Shown: positions 25,485-34,901, counted from the stretch's first letter. The stretch: 64,000 nt of DNA from Peribacillus frigoritolerans (GCF_030676415.1 NZ_JAUUTW010000001.1:186001-250000), one strand, 5' to 3'. Numbers and translations: made by a program. Notes: generated by a model from the sequence alone, not told the origin.

Positions 25485-26033
25485 ATGAATTATAAAGCGA
25501 TAGTATCAAGTGCGATGATGGCTTTAGTGATTACAGGTTGTTCACCTAATGATAACGAAGGTGCCAGTGAAAATCTTGGCTTGAATCGTACCCATCAAGA
25601 TAATTTAGATAATCCGATGAATGTAAACGACACAAGACAAAATGTTAATAATAACAATAATGCTAATAATAACAACAACAATGATAATGACATAAACGAT
25701 ATAAGGGTCTCCGACGATATCTCAAATCGAGTGGAAGCCTTGAAGGAAGTAAATAACGCAAGCGTCATCGTTACTGAAAATAATGCCTATGTAGGAGCTG
25801 TATTAAAAGACGGCGGCGGGGATAGGGATATCTCGAATGACCTTAAAGAAAGAGTTGCTGACACAGTAAGGGAAGCCGATCCATCGGTAGACCAAGTTTA
25901 TGTGTCGACAAACTCGGACTTTGTTCAAAGAATGGAAGGGTATGCGAATGATATTGAGAATGGAAAACCCGTTGCAGGATTCGCTGAAGAGTTCCGTGAA
26001 CTTGTAACACGCATTTTTCCAAGCCCAAGGTAA
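25485..26033 (+). CDS. YhcN/YlaJ-family sporulation lipoprotein
   Basis: 182-residue lipoprotein. Signal MNYKAIVSSAMMALVITGC places the lipid-bearing Cys at residue 19. An Asn-rich low-complexity tract (about 50-68, NNNNNANNNN pattern) precedes the family domain: RVEALKEVNNASVIVTENNAYVGAVLK, DLKERVADTVREADPSVDQVYVSTNSDFVQRM and FAEEFRELVTRIFP. YhcN and YlaJ proteins are found in the spore inner membrane and contribute to germination or outgrowth. I chose ATG 25485, after GAGGAGTGAAGAAA, over the upstream in-frame start. A terminator follows, and the germinant receptor operon is next, which fits a spore role. Confidence 0.85.
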   Translation: MNYKAIVSSAMMALVITGCSPNDNEGASENLGLNRTHQDNLDNPMNVNDTRQNVNNNNNANNNNNNDNDINDIRVSDDISNRVEALKEVNNASVIVTENNAYVGAVLKDGGGDRDISNDLKERVADTVREADPSVDQVYVSTNSDFVQRMEGYANDIENGKPVAGFAEEFRELVTRIFPSPR

Positions 26034-26063
26034 TGGGTAATCGTTAAAGAATCAAGACGTTTA

Positions 26064-26097
26064 AAGACTTATCCGGTGGATTCCGGATAGGTCTTTT
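26064..26097 (+). terminator. Terminator after the YhcN-like gene
   Basis: A 13-bp stem (26064-26076 and 26083-26095, one G-U pair) ending in four T residues. Confidence 0.85.
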
Positions 26098-26194
26098 CCT
26101 ATTTTAAGGATATCAGTGAATCATGACTAACTTTAAATAGGGTGGTTACAATAATCGAGTGAACTAAAAACTTTGGACAGTGAATGGGGTGGGA

Positions 26195-27706
26195 ATGGTG
26201 AGGTTTTTTAAGGGCAGGAGGGAAACGGATGCAGCACCCTTTCAGGTTACTTCCAAGAATTTTCAGGAACTACTTAAAAAGTTTAAAGCATCTAATGATT
26301 TTCTTACTTTCCAATTCCCGAATGATGATGGCTATACCATCTCCTACTTCAATTCACTGGTTAGTGCACAACAGCTCCATGAACAAGTACTGGCTGTCAT
26401 TTCGAATCAACCAAAGAAGGATCTAAAGCAATTAAAAAGCGATATTCCGATGGAAGATATGAAATTGACGACAGATATAAAAGACATTCAAAGGCTGGTA
26501 TTGGCCGGATCGGTCATGATTCAATACAAGAAAGATAATGAAATGTGTTTGCTGATTCCATGTGTCCACAGTGTGAAAAGGCAAATTTCCACACCCGAGT
26601 CGGAGTATACGGTCGTTGGGTCCAAGGAGGCCTTTGTTGAATCGCTTGATTCGAACTTGAATCTGATCCGTAACCGGTTGCCCACTCCTGAATTACAGTC
26701 CAAGGAATTTCGGGTCGGGAGCATCTCGCAAACAAGATTAGCCGTTCTCTACATAGATGGGATTGTAAATCAACAGGTCATTAATACAGTCATGCAGAGA
26801 ATAGAAGATATTGAGTATGATACGATCGTCGATATTTCGTTTGTAAGCCAGATGATCACGGATAATCGGAATTCGATTTTTCCCCAACTGATTGATACGG
26901 AGCGTCCTGATCATCTTGCCAGTGTATTATCGGAAGGGAAAATAGGGATTATGTTAGATGGATCTCCTCATGCATTAGTTGGTCCCAATACCATCATTTC
27001 ATTCTTTTCGTCATTTGAAGATTATTTTCAAATTTGGAATCTTGGTACTTCATTCCGTTTGATTCGTCTTTTTGCAGTGTTGTTTTCCGTTTTGTCTTCG
27101 CCTCTGTATGTTGCTGTTTTAACGTATCATTATCAAGTGATTCCAACGGATTTGCTGCCAATCTTAATATCATCCAGGGGAGTGATCCCTTTTCCGCCGA
27201 TCTTGGAAGCGATCGTGCTGGAAGGGACGATCGAATTGCTGAGGGAAGCAGCGGTCAGGCTGCCTGCTAAGGTTGGCTCTACCATTGGTATTGTTGGCGG
27301 TATAGTCATCGGTACAGCCGCTGTGGAAGCGGGTTTTGTCAGTAATGTCTTGTTGATGCTTGTCGCTTTGGCCGCCTTGGCTTCATTTACGGTGCCGATT
27401 TACCAAATCAGTAATACGATTCGCCTTATCCGTTTCCCTTTTCTAATTGCAGCCCAGTTATACGGACTGTTTGGAATAGCTTTATGCAGTGCATTCATTT
27501 TAAGTCATTTATTGAAGTTGACTTCGCTTGGCAGTCCTTATTTAGACCCGCTTTACCCGTTAAGAATTCATGACTTTAAAGATAGCCTGATTCGCCTCCC
27601 TTTTTCAAAGCAGAAAAAACGCCCGCAATTTTTGCGGACGGAAAATCCACTAAGGATAAGGAAGGAGGCAGAAACAAGAAACTCCCATAGTGATATTGAT
27701 GAATAA
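26195..27706 (+). CDS. Germinant receptor A subunit (GerA/GerKA family)
   Basis: A subunit of a spore inner-membrane germinant receptor. The N-terminal 250 residues are soluble and contain the typical FRVGSISQTRLAVLYIDGIVNQQVINTVMQRI segment; TERPDHLASVLSEGKIGIMLDGSPHALVGP leads into five membrane helices (about residues 285-455) with the GVIPFPPILEAIVLEGTIELLREAAVRLP motif of the family. The start is uncertain: ATG 26195 (after GGGGTGGG) is preferred over GTG 26180. B and C subunit genes follow, the last two overlapping. The germinant cannot be told from sequence. Such operons are normally forespore (sigma-G) expressed; I could not identify a convincing promoter. Confidence 0.9.
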   Translation: MVRFFKGRRETDAAPFQVTSKNFQELLKKFKASNDFLTFQFPNDDGYTISYFNSLVSAQQLHEQVLAVISNQPKKDLKQLKSDIPMEDMKLTTDIKDIQRLVLAGSVMIQYKKDNEMCLLIPCVHSVKRQISTPESEYTVVGSKEAFVESLDSNLNLIRNRLPTPELQSKEFRVGSISQTRLAVLYIDGIVNQQVINTVMQRIEDIEYDTIVDISFVSQMITDNRNSIFPQLIDTERPDHLASVLSEGKIGIMLDGSPHALVGPNTIISFFSSFEDYFQIWNLGTSFRLIRLFAVLFSVLSSPLYVAVLTYHYQVIPTDLLPILISSRGVIPFPPILEAIVLEGTIELLREAAVRLPAKVGSTIGIVGGIVIGTAAVEAGFVSNVLLMLVALAALASFTVPIYQISNTIRLIRFPFLIAAQLYGLFGIALCSAFILSHLLKLTSLGSPYLDPLYPLRIHDFKDSLIRLPFSKQKKRPQFLRTENPLRIRKEAETRNSHSDIDE

Positions 27707-27729
27707 GGTGTAGGAAGCGGTGAGAAGGT

Positions 27730-28830
27730 ATGGAAATCAAACCAAATGAAACTAAACTAATATCTCCATTTTTTGTTTTTTTCCTCATGCCCGGCATGCA
27801 GATTGGAGTAGGGATATTGGGGTTTGAACGGGTCATAGCGAAAGAGGCTGGTCAAGACGCATGGATATCTGTCCTCCTATCAGGGTTAATCATAAATGTT
27901 CTGCTTTGGATGTGTTTCAAGCTTTTAGGCAGGGGCCCCCAAACACTTGATTTGATTGCCATCCACAAGGATTTGTTTGGTAAATGGGTAGGAAATGCTT
28001 TCAATATTTTATTCATCCTCTACTTTATAATGATCTCCATCATTCTTATCAGGACTTATTTAGAAGTCATTCAAGTTTGGATGTTCCCTGGTGTTAATAT
28101 CCTGATGCTAATAACCTTCATTCTTATTCTCGTGTACAGTTTTGTGACGGGAGGGTTCAGGGTCATTACTGGTTTTTGTATAATCGGGCTTATCATCGGA
28201 TCGCCATTATTCCTGTTGAATTATTTCCCATTGAAGTATGCCCACTTTGAAAATTTGGGCCCTTTTCTTGATCATTCCTTTTTGGAAATCATGAAGGCCT
28301 GTAAGAAAATGACTCTGAATTACCTTGGTTTTGAATTACTCCTGATTTATTACCCATTCATTAAAAACCGTGAAAAATCGCAAAAGTGGGCCCAATTAGG
28401 GGCGTTATTTACTATGTCGATATATTTGGTATCGATTATTGTTTCATTAGCCTACTATCATCAAGATCAGCTGAAAGATGTAATTTGGGCAACTTTGACG
28501 TTATGGAAAATTGTGGACCTTCCATTCATTGAAAGGTTCGAATACATAGGTATTTCCGTTTGGCTGTTCATGGTGCTGCCGAATGTTTGCATAGGGGTTT
28601 GGGCAGCAAGCAGGACAGCGAAAAGAGTATTTGGATTTAGACAGAAAAAAGTGTTGGTTTTCATTCTGCTTATCATCTTAGTTTCCTGCATTTTTTTGGA
28701 TAACCGCTATAGAATCGATAAGTTTAACACGATTAGTTCGCAAATAGGTTTTTATATCATTTATTTATATCTTCCTCTCTTATTCATATGGCAGTCTATC
28801 GTCTATAAAGGTAGGGGTCATAAATCATGA
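27730..28830 (+). CDS. Germinant receptor B subunit (GerB/GerKB family)
   Basis: Integral membrane subunit of the APC transporter superfamily that binds the germinant in related receptors. 366 residues with about ten helices. Family features include KLISPFFVFFLMPGMQIGVGILGFERVIAKEAGQDAWISVLLSG at residues 9-50 and the NYLGFELLLIYYPFI segment near residue 200. GGAAGCGGTGAGAAGGT precedes ATG 27730, 23 bases after the A gene. The stop overlaps the C-subunit ATG (ATGA), implying translational coupling. Confidence 0.9.
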   Translation: MEIKPNETKLISPFFVFFLMPGMQIGVGILGFERVIAKEAGQDAWISVLLSGLIINVLLWMCFKLLGRGPQTLDLIAIHKDLFGKWVGNAFNILFILYFIMISIILIRTYLEVIQVWMFPGVNILMLITFILILVYSFVTGGFRVITGFCIIGLIIGSPLFLLNYFPLKYAHFENLGPFLDHSFLEIMKACKKMTLNYLGFELLLIYYPFIKNREKSQKWAQLGALFTMSIYLVSIIVSLAYYHQDQLKDVIWATLTLWKIVDLPFIERFEYIGISVWLFMVLPNVCIGVWAASRTAKRVFGFRQKKVLVFILLIILVSCIFLDNRYRIDKFNTISSQIGFYIIYLYLPLLFIWQSIVYKGRGHKS

Positions 28831-29909
28831 AAATCAAACTCATCTTGATTACATTTGCTTGTTTCTTGATGACAGCTTGCGGCGTGGAAAAGCAAATATT
28901 AGAAGATATTTTAATTGCTGAAGTCGTAGGTTATGATGATGCCGGAGACAAAAAAATCAAAGGTACGGTCGTTGTCGGCGTTCCCCAGCCTGGGGAGGAA
29001 GCAAATTTAGGTAAAGAAGTATATGAAGCGATCTCCCATGATATAAAGGCGGCCCGCCAGCAAGAGAATGCAAAAACACCATACCCGATTGTTGGCGGGA
29101 GACTGACAGTCATACTCTATGGTGCAGAATTGGCAGGTGATGGGTTGAATGATTATGTCGATACATATAGGCGTGACCCAATGGTGGGAAGGGATTTGTA
29201 TTTAGCGGTCGCTCATGGCAAAGCGGAGGATGTAGTTAAAATGGAGCCGAAGTTGATTAAAACTCCAGGGGTCCAAGTGAAAGAGCTGATTGAACAGAAT
29301 ATAAGGACTAATTTGCCTGATGTAGATTTGCACAGGTATTTATATGCGAGTCATGGTAAAGGAATCGACCCGGTCTTGCCCTTATTGGAAACGGCAGAAG
29401 GAAAAATACGGGTAAAAGGGATCGCCTTGTTTAAAAAGGATCGTTATATCGGTAAATATATCCCTTATGAGGACGGATTTTTATTTAAAGTCCTTAGTGA
29501 AAACTTTAAGCTGGGGAGTTATGAAATTAAATGGAAGGAAAATGATTTTACGGATATCAATAACGTGGAGTCACGTGTCCATTATCATATCTCGAATGCC
29601 AATCAAGACCCCAAGGTCAGGATTGAAGTGAAAATGAAAGCGAGTCTGCTAGAGGTCCAAGGCTATGACTTGGGCAAAGCGGTCGACCTGAATAAAATAG
29701 AGGCCAGGGCCGAGCATGTCATTGGTAAAAAGTTAAATGAGATGGTAACCATGTTTCAGGAGAACCATATAGATCCGCTTGCACTCGGTGATCACGCTAA
29801 AAGTAAAACAAGAAATTTCGATCTAAAACATTGGGAGAAGGCATATCCCGATATTCCAATCGAGGTCGATCTGGATATTGAAATGATTCAAACGGGAATA
29901 GCCGAATAA
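28827..29909 (+). CDS. Germinant receptor C subunit (GerC/GerKC family lipoprotein)
   Basis: Lipoprotein subunit of the receptor, on the outer face of the spore inner membrane. The signal MKIKLILITFACFLMTAC gives a lipidated Cys18, followed by the family start GVEKQILEDILIAEVVGYD. Domains 1-3 of GerBC-type proteins are recognisable by KTPYPIVGGRLTVILYG, VDTYRRDPMVGRDLYLAVAHG and the C-terminal helix-rich part IEARAEHVIGKKLNEMVTMFQENHIDPLALGD. 360 residues is normal. No clear terminator separates it from the glucosidase 85 bases downstream, but the glucosidase has its own ribosome site and likely its own control. Confidence 0.9.
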   Translation: MKIKLILITFACFLMTACGVEKQILEDILIAEVVGYDDAGDKKIKGTVVVGVPQPGEEANLGKEVYEAISHDIKAARQQENAKTPYPIVGGRLTVILYGAELAGDGLNDYVDTYRRDPMVGRDLYLAVAHGKAEDVVKMEPKLIKTPGVQVKELIEQNIRTNLPDVDLHRYLYASHGKGIDPVLPLLETAEGKIRVKGIALFKKDRYIGKYIPYEDGFLFKVLSENFKLGSYEIKWKENDFTDINNVESRVHYHISNANQDPKVRIEVKMKASLLEVQGYDLGKAVDLNKIEARAEHVIGKKLNEMVTMFQENHIDPLALGDHAKSKTRNFDLKHWEKAYPDIPIEVDLDIEMIQTGIAE

Positions 29910-29993
29910 AAGTAGAATATTCTGGAGTTTTCCCCTTTATAATAGGGTATTGGTGTAATGATTGTGTCAATGCGGCTAAAAAGGGGGAAAAGC

Positions 29994-31673
29994 ATGGACA
30001 AAGTATGGTGGAAAGAGGCAGTTGTGTATCAAGTGTATCCAAGGAGTTTTATGGATAGTGATGGCGATGGTATTGGTGATATAAACGGGATCTTGATGAA
30101 GCTCGATTATTTACAAGAGCTGGGTGTCAACGTGATATGGCTATCCCCCGTTTATCAATCTCCCAATGATGACAATGGGTACGATATCAGTGATTATAAA
30201 GCAATCATGACTGAATTCGGGACCCTGGCTGATTTTGATAGGTTGTTGAAGGCGGTTCATGAACGTGGAATGAAGATCATGATGGACCTGGTGGTTAACC
30301 ATTCTTCAGATGAACATCCGTGGTTCAAGGAATCCCGTTCCTCAAAAGATAATCCGAAACGTGATTATTATATTTGGAAACCTGGCAGGAATGGAAAAGA
30401 ACCAAATAATTGGGAGTCCATTTTTAAAGGTTCAGCATGGGAATATGATGAAGGAACCGATGAATATTATTTACATTTATTCAGCAGGAAACAACCGGAT
30501 TTAAACTGGGAGAACCCTAAGCTCCGTGAAGAAATCTACAACATCATGACTTGGTGGCTGGATAAGGGTGTCGATGGCTTCCGGATGGATGTCATCAACT
30601 TCCTTTCAAAAGATCAAAGCTATTCAGATGGAGCCGTTCATCATGAGAAGCAGTATGGTGATGGAAGCCCCTTTTTCCTGAATGGCCCGCGCATACATGA
30701 GTTTTTGCAGGAAATCAATCAACGGGCACTTTCTGGACATGACGTGATTACGGTTGGGGAGATGCCAGGCGTCACACCGGAGGAAGCACAATTGTTCACA
30801 GGTAAAGATCGTGGTGAGCTACATATGGTCTTTCAATTCGAACATATGGATTTGGGGAGCGGACCAGAAGGGAAATGGAGTAACGATAAATGGAAGCTAA
30901 CCGATTTAAAGCGAATTCTCTCCAAGTGGCAGACTGGTTTGGAGGGGGATGGCTGGAACAGTTTATACTGGAACAACCATGATCAGCCCCGGGTTGTTTC
31001 AAGGTTTGGTCATGATGGAAAGTATCGTATTGAAAGCGCAAAGATGCTTGCCGCTTGTCTTCACATGCTTCAAGGTACACCTTATATATACCAAGGGGAA
31101 GAACTGGGCATGACCAATGTTGCATTTGAAAGCATTGATGAATACCGGGATATCGAAACATTGAATTCATACGACGAACTCGTCCTTTCACATGGCTGGT
31201 CAAAGGAGCGGATGATGTCAGCCATCCACGCCCGCAGCAGGGATAATGCGAGGACACCGATTCAGTGGAATGACTCCCGGAACGCAGGATTCACGAAAGG
31301 GACTCCTTGGATTAAGGTTAATCCCAATTTTCCCGAGATTAATGCAGAAATAGCCTACAATGATCCGAATTCCATTTTTCATTTTTATAAAAAGCTTATC
31401 CAATTACGCAAGAAACATGAAATAGTCGTTTATGGCCGTTTTGAACTGCTTTGGCCGGATGATGAACGAATATTTGCCTACACGAGATCATTTGAAGAAG
31501 AAAAGCTGTTGGTGCTATGCAACTTTAAAGAAGAGCAGGCCTCCTATACTTTGCCTGAAGAGCTGCATGCTCATTCGGCTACAAGGCTGATCGGTAATTA
31601 TGATCAGGAGGAAGAAGGCATCTCCAGCAAACCCCTGCGTCCATATGAATGCCGTGTTTATCATTTGAAATGA
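29994..31673 (+). CDS. malL: Oligo-1,6-glucosidase / alpha-glucosidase (GH13)
   Basis: Cytoplasmic enzyme releasing glucose from the non-reducing end of isomalto- and short malto-oligosaccharides. 559 residues with the full GH13 set: DLVVNHSSDEH (region I), DGFRMDVI with nucleophile Asp199 (region II, same number as in the Bacillus cereus enzyme), VGEMPG with acid/base Glu (region III) and WNNHDQPR (region IV). The opening MDKVWWKEAVVYQVYPRSF is diagnostic. I chose ATG 29994 with AAGGGGGAAAAGC upstream; the frame is open further but without a ribosome site. Similarity detail favours oligo-1,6-glucosidase over trehalose-6-phosphate hydrolase, but the two are close relatives. No sugar-uptake gene is adjacent. 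Confidence 0.88.
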   Translation: MDKVWWKEAVVYQVYPRSFMDSDGDGIGDINGILMKLDYLQELGVNVIWLSPVYQSPNDDNGYDISDYKAIMTEFGTLADFDRLLKAVHERGMKIMMDLVVNHSSDEHPWFKESRSSKDNPKRDYYIWKPGRNGKEPNNWESIFKGSAWEYDEGTDEYYLHLFSRKQPDLNWENPKLREEIYNIMTWWLDKGVDGFRMDVINFLSKDQSYSDGAVHHEKQYGDGSPFFLNGPRIHEFLQEINQRALSGHDVITVGEMPGVTPEEAQLFTGKDRGELHMVFQFEHMDLGSGPEGKWSNDKWKLTDLKRILSKWQTGLEGDGWNSLYWNNHDQPRVVSRFGHDGKYRIESAKMLAACLHMLQGTPYIYQGEELGMTNVAFESIDEYRDIETLNSYDELVLSHGWSKERMMSAIHARSRDNARTPIQWNDSRNAGFTKGTPWIKVNPNFPEINAEIAYNDPNSIFHFYKKLIQLRKKHEIVVYGRFELLWPDDERIFAYTRSFEEEKLLVLCNFKEEQASYTLPEELHAHSATRLIGNYDQEEEGISSKPLRPYECRVYHLK

Positions 31674-31676
31674 AAA

Positions 31677-31718
31677 AAAGGACCTGTTCTTCTCCGATTA
31701 GAGAAGAACAGGTCCTTT
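31677..31718 (-). terminator. Strong shared hairpin between malL and lysP
   Basis: A perfect 18-bp stem (31677-31694 and 31701-31718) with a 6-base loop. The minus-strand (lysP) side is followed by seven T residues; the plus-strand side has only three. It should terminate lysP efficiently and malL less so. Confidence 0.9.
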
Positions 31719-31723
31719 GCGTA

Positions 31724-33175
31724 TTATTTTGATTTAAGGTCACATTCCTCAAGGGGAATGATTTTCGTTTTATGCTTAATTTTATAGCCGAACCATAGGA
31801 CGAAAAATAGAATCAAGCCAATGTAGGAAACAAACATTGAATTCCAGTCGATCCCATCGCTGCTGAAAGCTTGGTACCCTTGTCCGATGATAATGATTAT
31901 ACAAAGGACAAGGGCGAATATAGGCCCGAATGGGAAGCCTTTTGCCCGGTATGGTAAAGCATTCATATCAAGGCCTTGAGCTGCGTAGGCTTTGCGGAAA
32001 CGATAATGGGCAATTGCAATCCCGACCCAGGTGACGAACCCCGCCATGCCTGAAGCGTTCAATAACCAGATATAAACGACGCCATCTCCGAAAAACGAAG
32101 CTAAGAATGCAACGCAGCCAACTAAAGAAGTCACGATTAGTGCATTTACGGGTACGCCTCTTTTATCTAACTTGCCAAGGAATTTCGGTGCTTTCCCATC
32201 ACGTGCCAAGTCCCATAGCATACGGGTTGAAGCGTACATGCCAGAGTTACCGGCAGAGAGTACGGATGATAAAATGATCGCGTTCATGATGGATGCAGCA
32301 AATGCAAGGCCGGCCCGTTCAAAGACAAGCGTGAATGGACTTACGGCAACATCTTGACTCAATAAACGTGAATCCGTAAACGGAATGATCATTCCAATAA
32401 CGAAAATGGCAAGGATATAGAACAAGAGGATGCGCCAGAAAACGGATCTGATCGCTTTTGGGATATTTTTTTCTGGATCTTCACTTTCACCAGCCGTCAC
32501 TCCAAGCAATTCCGTTCCTTGGAATGAAAAGCCGGCAGCCATGAATACGCCTAGAATCGTGAAGAACCCTCCGTTAAAGGGACCTTCGCCCATTGTGAAA
32601 TTGGAAAAACCAATTGGGTCATTCCCACCCATGATCCCGAGAATGATCAGGACACCCGTGATCAAGAAAATGACGACTGTCACGACTTTGATCATGGCAA
32701 ACCAGAATTCCGTTTCCCCGAAACCTTTAACGGACATGTAATTGATAAGAAACATAGTGATTAACGCAATGGCACTCCAGATAAATGAAGGGCTATCCGG
32801 GAACCAGAACTTCATAATTAAGACAACGGCTGCCAATTCGGCGGCAATGGTGATTGCCCAGTTATACCAGTAGTTCCAACCAATCGCAAAACCGAAAGAC
32901 GGATCGACGAATTTGGATGCATAGACACGAAACGAACCGGCCACTGGCATGAACGCTGCCATTTCTGCAAGACTTGTCATTAAGTAATAAACCATGATGC
33001 CGATTACCGCGTATGCCACCAAGGCACCGCCGGGACCGGCTGAATGAATGGCACCGCCACTTGCTAAAAATAAACCTGTTCCAATCGTTCCACCTAATGA
33101 AATCATCATTAAATGACGCGCTTTCAGGCTTCTTTTAAGTTCAGTAGGGCTTGATGCTGATTGTGAATTTGACAA
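31724..33175 (-). CDS. lysP: Lysine permease (amino acid transporter, APC/AAT family)
   Basis: Twelve-helix proton-coupled amino acid importer, 483 residues. The AAT signature LKARHLMMISLGGTIGTGLFLASGGAI lies at residues 16-42; SLAEMAAFMPVAGSF, GWNYWYNW, FQGTELLGVTAGESEDPEKNIPKAI and STRMLWDLARDGKAPKFLGKLDKRGVP follow. The start is TTG 33175, set by GGAGTG 11 bases upstream and the lack of a better codon. Substrate assignment to lysine rests on the lysine riboswitch directly upstream and the LysP-like motifs. High lysine should shut expression off by termination in the leader. Confidence 0.88.
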   Translation of the reverse strand: MSNSQSASSPTELKRSLKARHLMMISLGGTIGTGLFLASGGAIHSAGPGGALVAYAVIGIMVYYLMTSLAEMAAFMPVAGSFRVYASKFVDPSFGFAIGWNYWYNWAITIAAELAAVVLIMKFWFPDSPSFIWSAIALITMFLINYMSVKGFGETEFWFAMIKVVTVVIFLITGVLIILGIMGGNDPIGFSNFTMGEGPFNGGFFTILGVFMAAGFSFQGTELLGVTAGESEDPEKNIPKAIRSVFWRILLFYILAIFVIGMIIPFTDSRLLSQDVAVSPFTLVFERAGLAFAASIMNAIILSSVLSAGNSGMYASTRMLWDLARDGKAPKFLGKLDKRGVPVNALIVTSLVGCVAFLASFFGDGVVYIWLLNASGMAGFVTWVGIAIAHYRFRKAYAAQGLDMNALPYRAKGFPFGPIFALVLCIIIIIGQGYQAFSSDGIDWNSMFVSYIGLILFFVLWFGYKIKHKTKIIPLEECDLKSK

Positions 33176-33215
33176 TTGATGTTACACTCCTTTTTATTGG
33201 AAGGGAACGAAAAAT

Positions 33216-33455
33216 AAAAAAACAGCAGTCGAAAAAGATCGACGGCTGTTTGTAATAAACCCGTTTATCCTTCCGAAGATAGCTCCCCACGCTTTTTGAA
33301 AAAACGTGACAGTGGTGTTCCTGTTCGGTAACACCGCCAGCAAGAATATACATGGAATATACCCTAACTTCGGCAACTTATCCTTTCAAACGGAGTCTTT
33401 GATTTTCCAGAATCTCGTCCGTCCTACTTTTATAAGCTGCAGCCTCTAACTCATC
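33216..33455 (-). ncRNA. Lysine riboswitch (L-box) with terminator
   Basis: Reading the minus strand, aptamer signatures occur in order: TTAGAGGCTGC (complement of about 33438-33449), AAAAGTAGG, GAAAGGATAAG, GCCGAAG, CTGGCGG, the ACTGTCA element and GGGGAGCTATC (ending about 33278). These are the conserved blocks of the five-helix L-box. A terminator follows: 11-bp stem with one mismatch (33222-33232 region against 33239-33249) and a run of seven T residues. The ATG-equivalent start lies about 40 bases beyond. The upstream interval to 33686 contains a -10 match TATAAT (complement of 33519-33524) and no gene. Confidence 0.85.
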
Positions 33456-33686
33456 GGTAAATGAGGAAGTATTCAATTTTCTAATATCGTTGCGTCAGCT
33501 TGTAAGTGACGTCGAACGATTATACTCATGAAATCGTAACTAGATTGCTAGTAATTGAGTAAACTTTACTATATCAAAATTATAAAATAACTTCTGTGAT
33601 ATCGCAATGATTATTTTATGTGGTTATTTTTTCCTAGTTAATGAATGATGGCAGTTAGGAAGAATTCAAATGACGATATACAAAAA

Positions 33687-34649
33687 TTAAACGGTCCTCC
33701 TTTTTATAAGGGCGTAGTCCAGTTTTACATGTTTGACCACTTCAGGATTCTCAAATAGGTCCACTGCCATTTTCCCAATCCATTCCAGCGGTAAGGAAAT
33801 GGTCGTAATGTCGAGCATTTCACTCAGGCTATCATTATTGAAACCGAGAATGGCCACATCTTCCGGTACCCTTATACCCGATTTCTTAGCGGTAAGAATG
33901 AAGCCTGCCGCGGTGTCATCATTCGTGATGATGAGGGCTTCAGGTTTATCTATCATTGAATTCCATTCCTGAAACAATTGTTCACCGTCTTTGATGTGAT
34001 AACTGCCTTCAAACAGCCATTCTTTATTGTTTATCAGTTGATGTTTACTCATGATATCGTTAAAGGCCTTTGTACGAAGAGAACTATTTCTGCTCTTTTT
34101 ACGGCCGAGGCTGTAACCAATTTTCCTATATCCCTTAGCAACCACGTACTCAAGGGCACAGGAGAAAGCTGCATAATGATCAATGCTGATGGATGAGAAT
34201 TCAGCCTGGGCTGTATCTTCACATAAAATAATCGGTCCGTATTTTTGGTAATCCAAGAGGATTTTCATTTCCGAAATCCTTGAACAAACGATAATGCCAT
34301 CGAGCTGCTTCATTTGCAGCATATTCAAAGCCTGGACTTCTTTCTCTCTGTCATAATTTGTTTGAAAGATGACGATATGACAGCCAATTGCATTTGCCTG
34401 TTTAGTGATTCCGTTAACGATTGCCCCGTAATAGGGGTGATTGTTGAAGGGGATGATGATGCCGATAAGATTTGTTTTGCCTTTTGAAAGATGAATGGCG
34501 TTGATGTTTCTCGAATAATTCAAACGATCGATGGCTTCTAAAACACACTTTCTTTTATCGGGGCTTACATAAGGATGATCATTCAATACACGAGACACTG
34601 TTGAGACAGATACACCAGCACATTGAGCTATTTCTTTAATATTTGTCAT
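33687..34649 (-). CDS. LacI-family transcriptional regulator
   Basis: 320 residues. An N-terminal LacI helix-turn-helix (NIKEIAQCAGVSVSTVSRVLNDHPYVSPDKRKCVLEAI) with the hinge RNINAIHLSKGKTNLIGII is followed by a periplasmic-binding-type effector domain (HPYYGAIVNGITKQANAIGCHIVIFQTNYD; AFSCALEYVVAKGYRKIGYSLG; ALIITNDDTAAGFILTAKKSGIRVPEDVAILGFNNDSLSEMLDITTISLP). Such regulators respond to sugars. No sugar gene is adjacent: upstream is a divergent 30-residue peptide and downstream the lysP leader. Its target may be distant malL (29994) or genes elsewhere; undetermined. Confidence 0.87.
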   Translation of the reverse strand: MTNIKEIAQCAGVSVSTVSRVLNDHPYVSPDKRKCVLEAIDRLNYSRNINAIHLSKGKTNLIGIIIPFNNHPYYGAIVNGITKQANAIGCHIVIFQTNYDREKEVQALNMLQMKQLDGIIVCSRISEMKILLDYQKYGPIILCEDTAQAEFSSISIDHYAAFSCALEYVVAKGYRKIGYSLGRKKSRNSSLRTKAFNDIMSKHQLINNKEWLFEGSYHIKDGEQLFQEWNSMIDKPEALIITNDDTAAGFILTAKKSGIRVPEDVAILGFNNDSLSEMLDITTISLPLEWIGKMAVDLFENPEVVKHVKLDYALIKRRTV

Positions 34650-34808
34650 GGTATCACCGTTTTTTCTTTTTTTATATTGTACAGTATGAAACCCATTTCA
34701 GGGCAAGAGAACAGTGTGAGGCTGCCGAAGATTTCTTCAAATAAGGTCTTGTTCTGGTATGGGTTTCATCCTTTAAGATTTGTTTAAGTCTTAGAGGAGG
34801 AGGAGATC

Positions 34809-34901
34809 ATGATGTTCCAAACTTTATTCACCCTGTTTGTGCTTTGCGGAATCGAATTGGGATTTGCTTACTTGGCCATTTCCTTGAAACAGGAAAAATG
34901 A
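34809..34901 (+). CDS. Micro membrane protein, 30 residues
   Basis: A very strong ribosome site (GAGGAGGAGGAG, 34794-34805) precedes tandem ATGs at 34809 and 34812. The 30-codon frame reads MMFQTLFTLFVLCGIELGFA then YLAISLKQEK and stop. It is a single membrane helix (about residues 4-24) with a short basic-acidic tail, the profile of bacterial single-pass microproteins that bind larger membrane complexes (compare KdpF, CydX). I recognise no specific family. It is divergent from the LacI regulator, and a terminator-like hairpin at 35161-35201 may end its transcript after the tandem repeats. Confidence 0.55.
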   Translation: MMFQTLFTLFVLCGIELGFAYLAISLKQEK

